5,751 nt of DNA from Avichristensenella sp031549905. Lineage in GTDB: Bacteria > Bacillota > Clostridia > Christensenellales > Aristaeellaceae. Both the position numbers and the translations under genes were made by a program. The stretch spans positions 1-5,751 of the forward strand of contig JAVBPC010000063.1 in NCBI GenBank assembly GCA_031549905.1, read 5' to 3'. The notes below the pieces were generated by a model. It saw nothing but the letters and a program-made list of their open reading frames with translations. It was not told the origin of the DNA and searched no databases. Positions within the stretch are counted from its first letter, which is position 1, and every line of letters starts with the position of its first letter. Shown piece after piece: positions 1-4,625 of this stretch.

Positions 1-1061
1 CAAATCCCCATCATCCTGGCGGCATTCACCATCTGGTGATCCGGCGGGACAAGCTTCGTTTTGCCCGCAACCTCGCTGAGCGGGTTGTGCACCACATCGG
101 CACCGCGCAGCCCCACGGCCACGCCGAACACCTTATCCCGGATCAGCTCCGCCGCGTGCACGCCGAAGCGGGTGGACAGCACCCTGTCGTACGCGGACGG
201 CGTGCCGCCCCGCTGCACATGCCCGGGCACCACCACGCGGCTTTCCACGCCGATCTGCTGTTCTACCTGGGAGGCGATGCGCTGCGATACGGACTGCCAC
301 GGTTCCTGCGCGCGCACTTCCTGGCGCTGCTTCTTTTTCATGTCGGCCTCTGCGGTGTCCATTGCGCCTTCTGCTACTACTATAATGGAGAACGCCTTGT
401 CCGCCTTCGCGCGGTGTTCCACGGCTTCCAGCACCTTATTCAGGCGGTAGGGGATTTCAGGCAGCAGGATGATATCCGCGCCGCCCGCAAGCCCTGCGTA
501 CAGCGTAAGCCAGCCGGCCTTGTTGCCCATCAGCTCGATAACCATCGTGCGGCCGTGGCTTGCTGCGGTAGTGTGGATGCGGTCCACCACATCGGTGGCG
601 ATGTCGACCGCCGTATGGAAGCCGAAGGTGACATCCGTCAGCCAGATGTCGTTATCGATTGTTTTGGGAAGGCCGATCACGTTCAGGCCCTCTTCCGCCA
701 GCAGGTTGGCGGTTTTGTGCGTGCCGTTTCCGCCCAGCGTCACCAGGCAGTCCAGGCGCATTTTGTGGTAGTTTTCCACCATCGATTTGACCTTGTCCAC
801 GTTATCTTCGCCGATCACGCGCATGTTGCGGAACGGCTGGCGCGATGTGCCCAGGATGGTGCCGCCAAGCGTCAGGATGCCCGAGAACTCTTCGCGCGCC
901 ATATCGCGCCATTCGCCCTCGATCAGGCCGCGGTACCCGCCCTGGATGCCTACGATCTCCACATCAAACATTTCGTACGCGGCGCGCGCAACGCCCCGGA
1001 TGGCCGCGTTCAGGCCCGGACAGTCGCCCCCGCTGGTCAGGATGCCGATTCGTCTTTTCAT
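1..1061 (-). CDS. pfkA: 6-phosphofructokinase, group III type (3' end cut by window edge)
   Basis: Cytoplasmic glycolytic enzyme that phosphorylates fructose 6-phosphate to fructose 1,6-bisphosphate. The minus strand reads as 353 uninterrupted codons from ATG (complement 1059-1061), with no stop before the window edge. Motifs seen, in order: GGDCPGLN (residues 11-18) at the N-terminal phosphate-binding loop; GGNGT (110-114); LPKTIDND (131-138), with Asp136 matching the catalytic base Asp127 of the E. coli enzyme; MGNKAGW (178-184); and the PFK signature around PGHVQRGGTP (279-288) ending in DR (292-293). The position equivalent to E. coli Gly104 is Gly113, a feature of ATP users. The position equivalent to Gly124 is Lys133, a feature shared with pyrophosphate-dependent enzymes. 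This combination, with Asn112 in place of the usual Asp103, fits the mixed 'group III' PFK clade of clostridia and spirochaetes, so the phosphoryl donor is probably ATP but not certain. The family is about 360 residues, so only a few residues should be missing. AGGAG lies 8 nt before the start. Confidence 0.96.
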   Translation of the reverse strand, partial: MKRRIGILTSGGDCPGLNAAIRGVARAAYEMFDVEIVGIQGGYRGLIEGEWRDMAREEFSGILTLGGTILGTSRQPFRNMRVIGEDNVDKVKSMVENYHKMRLDCLVTLGGNGTHKTANLLAEEGLNVIGLPKTIDNDIWLTDVTFGFHTAVDIATDVVDRIHTTAASHGRTMVIELMGNKAGWLTLYAGLAGGADIILLPEIPYRLNKVLEAVEHRAKADKAFSIIVVAEGAMDTAEADMKKKQRQEVRAQEPWQSVSQRIASQVEQQIGVESRVVVPGHVQRGGTPSAYDRVLSTRFGVHAAELIRDKVFGVAVGLRGADVVHNPLSEVAGKTKLVPPDHQMVNAARMMGI

Positions 1062-1109
1062 CGGGATCACTCCTTTGTTTTTGTCCGTCTTTTCATCTCT
1101 TACGGCAAA

Positions 1110-1138
1110 ATTATAACATCCCTGTTTGAATACGGCAA
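1110..1138 (-). promoter_or_regulatory. Sigma-A-type promoter for pfkA
   Basis: Read on the minus strand, TTGCCG (complement 1133-1138) is followed by a 17-nt spacer and a perfect TATAAT (complement 1110-1115). A TG one base upstream of the -10 makes it an extended -10. Transcription should start near 1103, giving a leader of about 40 nt that contains the AGGAG ribosome binding site (complement 1070-1074). Its -35 sits immediately beside the -35 of the opposing promoter. Confidence 0.8.
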
Positions 1139-1154
1139 CGCTGTATGGTAAAAT
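1126..1154 (+). promoter_or_regulatory. Sigma-A-type promoter for the hydrolase gene
   Basis: TTGAAT (1126-1131), a 17-nt spacer and TAAAAT (1149-1154), with TGG directly before the -10 (extended -10). The predicted transcription start is near 1161. This matters for the gene call: the only in-frame ATG upstream (1145) is inside the -10 region and would not be in the transcript. The promoter overlaps the pfkA promoter on the other strand. Confidence 0.72.
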
Positions 1155-1197
1155 GCTTCATATTGATTTACCTTTGGCGCGTTTATCGCGCAAAAAC

Positions 1198-1213
1198 GGA
1201 GGGATACGCTACG
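1198..1213 (+). promoter_or_regulatory. Shine-Dalgarno GGAGG placing an ACG start codon
   Basis: A strong GGAGGG (1198-1203) lies 7 nt before an in-frame ACG (1211-1213), the ideal spacing for an initiation codon. No in-frame ATG, GTG or TTG exists between here and ATG 1331. A small GC hairpin, GCGCG (1177-1181) with CGCGC (1187-1191), lies in the leader just upstream. ACG is a rare initiator, so this could also be an ATG altered by mutation or sequencing error. Confidence 0.6.
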
Positions 1214-2755
1214 GAACATGAGAAAACGGACAAAACGCCCGCCCAGGCCTGCTGGGGTAGGCTCACATATACCGACCTTGCGGAAACCGCGCCTTTCTTC
1301 GCTCCGCTTGAAAAGGACGCGTGGGGCTTTATGCGCCGCCCGTTTTCGCCGCACATCGCAAGGCTTAGCGCGGAGCTGGCCGCCGATGTATACGGCTTGG
1401 CGACGGCCCCGTGGGAACAGGCGGGCTGGGCGGACAGCACCTTTGTGGTGGAGGACAAGGTCATCCGGCTGGATACGGAGGGCCGCTCCAAGTTTGCCGC
1501 GCTGGAAACCGAATGGCGGCGGTACCGCGCGAAGTCGCTGGTGCACGGCGTGCGCCCGGTGGGCGACCTTTTGCGCGCGGCGCGCCAGGTGTTGGTGACG
1601 GATATGGGCAAAAGCCTGATCATGACCAGAGCGCTTGCGGACGGGCGCGTGATCATCGCGATATCCTTCATGGGCACCACGGAAAAGTTCTACGATTGGT
1701 ATACCAACTTCAAGTTTCAGCAGAAAAGCGGCATGCACTACGGCTTCCTGGAGATGGCGCGGCAGTTCACTTTGCAGGCGCCGCGCGTGGCGCTGAGCCA
1801 GCTTTCCGGGGCGCTTTCAGAGCCCAGCTTCACGCTGCAAAACGCCATAGAGCTTGCCGCCAAGGGCGATGACCGCTTCACATTCTGGCTGTCCGGGCAC
1901 AGCCAGGGCGGTGCGCTGGTGCAGACGTACGCGCACCTGCTGATGCAAAGGGGCGTATCGCCGGAAAAGATTGTGGCGTATTCGCTGGCCGCGCCATCCG
2001 TGGCGGCTGCCGGCGGGGTGAATGAGCCCGGCAGGTACCCGGTGTTCAACATCATCAACGCGGATGACCTGGTGCCCCGCGTGGGCGCTGAGGTGCGTCT
2101 GGGGGTGGACTGCCTGTACCGCCCGCTGGATGCGTTCCGCGCCGCGCACTATAGGCTGTCCGCCGGGAAGGAAGAGGTGCACGCGCGCGTGCAGCACAGA
2201 TGCGACCAGGTGCAGAGCACGCTGGATGCCGTGTGCTTCGGCGTGGCGGCCATCAGGCAGATGCAGGGCGGGGAGGCCGAAAGCCAGCTGACGGAGCTGG
2301 TGCAGGCGATTGTGCCGCAGCTGTCGCTGCTGAAGCACGTGGGACTGGCGGCCGATGAGATCGTGCAGTACCTGGACGGAAAACTGATGGAGCAGGCGCG
2401 CATCCTATCCGGCGGGGAGCCTGAGCACGACAAAATCACCCGCTTCTCAGAGCTGCTGGCCGATGTGCTGACCGCATACGGAGGCAAGCCGGCAGGGGAG
2501 GCGCTCTACCAGGCCATCGCCGCGCCGCATATCCTGTGCGATGATGAAAAGGACGATGCCTTCGTGCCGCCCTATATCGCAATTGTCAGAAAACACCTGT
2601 CCGAACTGGAAATGGGCATCTGGCGGGGAGGCCTTCCAGCATTGTGCGAAAATGCCAAAGGGGAGCGCATTTTGCCAAAGATCAGCAGGATTCTCTATTT
2701 ACTGGAAAAAAATGGATATGAAATAGAAAATAATTTGACAGAATGCGACAACTAA
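1211..2755 (+). CDS. Class 3 lipase-like alpha/beta hydrolase, probable ACG start
   Basis: Predicted serine hydrolase (lipase class 3 fold) of 514 residues from the ACG start; the substrate is unknown. Seen in the sequence: ISFMGTTE (about 151-158), with the GT of the oxyanion-side strand typical of the family; GHSQGG, with the nucleophile Ser231; and NADDLVP (283-289), in which Asp286 aligns with the catalytic Asp of the DxVP motif in fungal class 3 lipases. His313, His324 and His329 are candidates for the third triad residue; I cannot choose between them. There is no signal peptide or clear membrane segment, so the protein is probably cytoplasmic. The last 180 or so residues form no domain I recognise. 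The start is inferred from the GGAGG 7 nt upstream; ATG 1145 lies inside the promoter, and ATG 1331 (residue 41) is the fallback. The SH3b gene begins 81 nt downstream, with no terminator between, so the two may be co-transcribed. Confidence 0.82.
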   Translation, partial: TEHEKTDKTPAQACWGRLTYTDLAETAPFFAPLEKDAWGFMRRPFSPHIARLSAELAADVYGLATAPWEQAGWADSTFVVEDKVIRLDTEGRSKFAALETEWRRYRAKSLVHGVRPVGDLLRAARQVLVTDMGKSLIMTRALADGRVIIAISFMGTTEKFYDWYTNFKFQQKSGMHYGFLEMARQFTLQAPRVALSQLSGALSEPSFTLQNAIELAAKGDDRFTFWLSGHSQGGALVQTYAHLLMQRGVSPEKIVAYSLAAPSVAAAGGVNEPGRYPVFNIINADDLVPRVGAEVRLGVDCLYRPLDAFRAAHYRLSAGKEEVHARVQHRCDQVQSTLDAVCFGVAAIRQMQGGEAESQLTELVQAIVPQLSLLKHVGLAADEIVQYLDGKLMEQARILSGGEPEHDKITRFSELLADVLTAYGGKPAGEALYQAIAAPHILCDDEKDDAFVPPYIAIVRKHLSELEMGIWRGGLPALCENAKGERILPKISRILYLLEKNGYEIENNLTECDN

Positions 2756-2833
2756 GGGAACCATCACCCAGAGCAGTGCGTCCAAGAAGATGCAGGGGCA
2801 TTCTCCTGCGAACACTGCAAGGGAGGGTTTCCC
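2756..2833 (+). repeat. Nested inverted repeats filling the hydrolase-SH3b gap
   Basis: Three arms pair inside one another: GGGAACC (2756-2762) with GGTTTCCC (2826-2833, one bulged T); GCAGTG (2773-2778) with CACTGC (2813-2818); and GCAGGGG (2792-2798) with CTCCTGC (2803-2809), which closes a CATT loop. There is no T-run, so it is not an intrinsic terminator. The outer arm overlaps the end of the Shine-Dalgarno GGAGG (2822-2826) of the next gene, so folding could affect its translation. The pairings are seen directly; the regulatory role is inference. Confidence 0.5.
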
Positions 2834-2836
2834 CAA

Positions 2837-4141
2837 ATGAGGAATACGAGTAAAGGGACTCTCACTTACAAAAGATGCCTGGTAGCGTTTCTCCTGGTTG
2901 CCCTGTTGCTCGCGGGCGCGGCGTCCTCTATGGCCGCCACGCAGTACGCCACCGCCATCCACCCCAACGGCGGCACCACCGTCAATGTGCGCTCTTGCCC
3001 TGACTATATGGCCAGCAGCATCATGTTCACAGTGCCGGTCGGCACGCAGGTGAAGGTGGAGTGCCAGGAAGGCGACTGGTACGGTGTGTATGTAAACGGC
3101 ACCGCCGGGTACATTCACATGAACTTCATCCAGTTTGGATCGTACACGCCTCCGGTACAGCCGACGGCCAAGCCTGTGCAGCCGACCACCGAGACGCGGG
3201 CCACCGTGATCGCGGGCCCCATCAACCTGCACGAGAAGCCCGACCTGTACAGCCGCGTGCTGACGCAGCTTTCCAGCGGCGCTACCGTGTACGCCATTCA
3301 GTGCGGCAAAACCTGGACGCAGGTGCGCGTCAACAACCTGTACGGCTATGTGCTGACGCAGTACCTTGATTTCAGCGGCACGGTATACCCCGTGACCCCG
3401 ACCAAGGCTCCGGTTTGCCCCACGCAGGCGCCCCTCTGGCCCGTGTGGCCGGATTACCCGATCTACCCGACGCCTGTCGCTCCGCTGTTCCCGGTGTACA
3501 CCAAGGGCGCGAACGCGACCGTCAAGACCAACGGCGGCAACCTGAACCTGCGCGCCTGGGCGGATGAGTATTCATCCTCCATCGGCATCTATGCCAACGG
3601 CAGCCGCGTGCGCGTGCTGACCCACGGCGCCACCTGGTGCTATGTGCAGGCCGGTGAGCAGTACGGCTACATGTCCACGAAGTATCTTAGCTTCGACGGC
3701 GGTGCGCTGCCCACCCCGAACAACAACCCCAAGACGTATTCCGGCGTTGTGAACAACCCGGGTGCGTATGAAACGCTGAACCTGCGCAAGGAGCCTTCGC
3801 TGAACGCGCTGGTGCTTGGCCAGTACTACAACGGCACCCAGGTGACCGTTCTGGGCGTTGGCACCGAATGGCTGCGCGTGAAGGTTGGCGGCGTGGAAGG
3901 CTACATGATGACCAAGTATGTGCGCGTTGACGGCAGCGCCAGCCCGCACAAAACGGTTGTGAACAAGGGCAGCTATGTGAACCTGCGCACGGGCCCGAGC
4001 CTGGATGCCCCCGTGATCACGCAGGTGAGGGAAGGGGCCTCCGCGACGGTCGTGATCCCCTTCGCCGGCTGGAGCCGCGTCATTGTCAAGGTTGGAAACG
4101 CCTTTGTGGCCGGCTACATGTCCAATAGCTTCCTGAAATAA
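2837..4141 (+). CDS. Secreted protein with five SH3b (bacterial SH3) domains
   Basis: A 434-residue exported protein, probably binding cell wall or other extracellular ligands; no enzymatic domain is visible. It begins with a basic stretch and a hydrophobic core (about 14-29), with a likely signal peptidase site after Ser-Met-Ala (residue 33). Five SH3b repeats follow, at about 36-100, 121-179, 226-286, 302-364 and 372-433. Each has a variant of the (V/I/L)N(V/L)(R/H)..P start, a mid-domain G(T/S/A) turn and a final GY(I/V/M) strand; the fifth ends the protein. Linkers are Pro/Thr-rich (103-120), and between domains 2 and 3 is an unusual Pro/Trp/Tyr-rich segment (about 184-221). Start: ATG with GGAGG (2822-2826) 10 nt upstream. 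SH3b arrays commonly bind peptidoglycan or polysaccharide; the ligand here is unknown. The gene is followed by a strong terminator and may share a transcript with the hydrolase. Confidence 0.92.
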   Translation: MRNTSKGTLTYKRCLVAFLLVALLLAGAASSMAATQYATAIHPNGGTTVNVRSCPDYMASSIMFTVPVGTQVKVECQEGDWYGVYVNGTAGYIHMNFIQFGSYTPPVQPTAKPVQPTTETRATVIAGPINLHEKPDLYSRVLTQLSSGATVYAIQCGKTWTQVRVNNLYGYVLTQYLDFSGTVYPVTPTKAPVCPTQAPLWPVWPDYPIYPTPVAPLFPVYTKGANATVKTNGGNLNLRAWADEYSSSIGIYANGSRVRVLTHGATWCYVQAGEQYGYMSTKYLSFDGGALPTPNNNPKTYSGVVNNPGAYETLNLRKEPSLNALVLGQYYNGTQVTVLGVGTEWLRVKVGGVEGYMMTKYVRVDGSASPHKTVVNKGSYVNLRTGPSLDAPVITQVREGASATVVIPFAGWSRVIVKVGNAFVAGYMSNSFLK

Positions 4142-4177
4142 CAAAAGGACTTGAGACAGACACAAAAGGCGAGAGAG

Positions 4178-4218
4178 AGCCGCCGCTTCGGGAAACCGGG
4201 GCGGCGGTGGCTTTTTTT
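4178..4218 (+). terminator. Rho-independent terminator after the SH3b gene
   Basis: A GC-rich hairpin (13 pairs, 4179-4191 with 4196-4208, closing a GAAA tetraloop; three are U-G wobbles) is followed by GGC and seven Ts (4212-4218). A second register pairs AGCC (4178-4181) with GGCT (4209-4212), which puts the stem directly against the T-run. It lies 37 nt after the SH3b stop codon and should end the upstream transcript before spoIVB. Confidence 0.92.
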
Positions 4219-4243
4219 GAGAAAGGGGGGGGTTTGCGGTATG

Positions 4244-4452
4244 TGCGTCACTTGCGGCACTGCCGTTCATGGTATTCACTGTTTTCCCACACACTATCTC
4301 TCTCGTCATACGTTTCATTTTATATAATCCATGTCATATGCTCTTGTATCTTCACTCAGTAAGTTCGTGAAGTGCCGCAGTTGATGGGCGGATCAATGCA
4401 TGCGGCACTCGGATTTTGTTGTGTGGACTGGGTTAGTGACGCAAGTGACGCA
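4244..4452. repeat. Six copies of the 9-mer TGCG(G/T)CACT
   Basis: Copies on plus: TGCGTCACT (4244-4252), TGCGGCACT (4253-4261) and TGCGGCACT (4401-4409). Copies on minus, read as AGTG(A/C)CGCA: 4371-4379, 4435-4443 and 4444-4452. The left and right pairs are immediate tandem copies within the terminal repeats; the middle two face each other. Six exact-consensus 9-mers in about 210 bp, in three pairs, suggests protein-binding sites (transposase, replication or regulatory protein), but no binding protein is identified. Confidence 0.7.
4371..4409. repeat. Two-tier hairpin inside the repeat element
   Basis: AGTGCCGCA (4371-4379) pairs perfectly with TGCGGCACT (4401-4409), and inside it TTGAT (4381-4385) pairs with ATCAA (4392-4396) around GGGCGG. 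An alternative upstream hairpin, CTTCAC (4350-4355) with GTGAAG (4367-4372), overlaps the outer arm by two bases, so the two cannot both form completely. No T-run follows, so it is not a terminator. Confidence 0.6.
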
Positions 4453-4463
4453 CATACCGCAAA

Positions 4464-4611
4464 AACCCATTAAAACACCACTTGCGTGTCATTTTAAACC
4501 CCGCGCCTTTCATCGCTCTATAATGTAAAAACCCCGCCATCTTCATCCCTTCCTTTTTGCGCCAGCATACTTTTGCCTCCGCGCGCCCATCCTGTTCCCG
4601 ATAAAACATTC
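4464..4611 (+). other. spoIVB upstream region without a clear promoter
   Basis: Noncoding stretch between the repeat element and the spoIVB ribosome binding site. It holds a TATAAT (4519-4524) with no matching -35, and CATACTT (4566-4572), which is close to the sigma-G -10 consensus, with only a weak TCATC (4543-4547) 18 nt upstream. SpoIVB is made in the forespore under sigma-F and sigma-G in Bacillus, so a forespore promoter is expected here, but I cannot place it securely. Pyrimidine-rich runs (about 4539-4558) are otherwise featureless. Confidence 0.4.
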
Positions 4612-4617
4612 GGGAGG
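4612..4617 (+). promoter_or_regulatory. Ribosome binding site of spoIVB
   Basis: GGGAGG ends 8 nt before ATG 4626 and fixes that start. Confidence 0.85.
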
Positions 4618-4625
4618 CGCGGAGC

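Larger units (their letters stand above)
4233..4463. repeat. 231-bp noncoding element bounded by 29-bp inverted repeats
   Basis: The left end (4233-4261) and the right end (4435-4463) are inverted copies of 29 bp with one mismatch; the outer 24 bp are identical (outer motif TTTGCGGTATGTGCG). Just outside, both ends continue as GGG-type sequence (G8 run at 4225-4232 on the left; AAACCC on the right, offset by two extra As). The interior has no credible ORF and is more AT-rich than the genes. The form resembles a MITE or other non-autonomous repeat, but I see no target-site duplication. It lies between the SH3b terminator and spoIVB. Identity as a mobile element is inference; the inverted repeats are certain. 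Confidence 0.75.

Noticed and set aside
36..1151. 371-codon ORF on the plus strand
   Set aside because: It is the shadow of pfkA on the opposite strand. The minus frame gives every PFK motif, and this translation is His/Arg/Ala-rich with no recognisable family.
1145..1210. ATG 1145 as the start of the hydrolase gene
   Set aside because: It lies within the -10 box of the only good plus-strand promoter, has no ribosome binding site, and adds 22 residues unlike the rest of the protein.
1218..1598. Out-of-frame ATG 1218 as a gene or as a frameshifted start
   Set aside because: The frame is Arg/Pro-rich low-complexity shadow coding. The Shine-Dalgarno is 14 nt away, while the in-frame ACG is at 7 nt. 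A frameshift is not needed to explain the hydrolase frame.
1100..2338. Minus-strand ORFs opposite the hydrolase gene
   Set aside because: Their translations lack family features and they overlap a gene with catalytic motifs; typical antisense ORFs of GC-rich DNA.
4323..4328. TATAAT inside the repeat element as a promoter
   Set aside because: No -35-like hexamer at 16-18 bp upstream and no TG extension; the region is simply AT-rich.
4233..4463. CRISPR array or tRNA/rRNA in the noncoding region
   Set aside because: The repeats are 9-mers in both orientations without regular spacers, and no cloverleaf or rRNA-like sequence is visible.
4543..4572. Sigma-G promoter for spoIVB (TCATC, 18 bp, CATACTT)
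   Set aside because: The -10 is one base off consensus, but the -35 is poor; too weak to call as a feature, though it is the best candidate seen.
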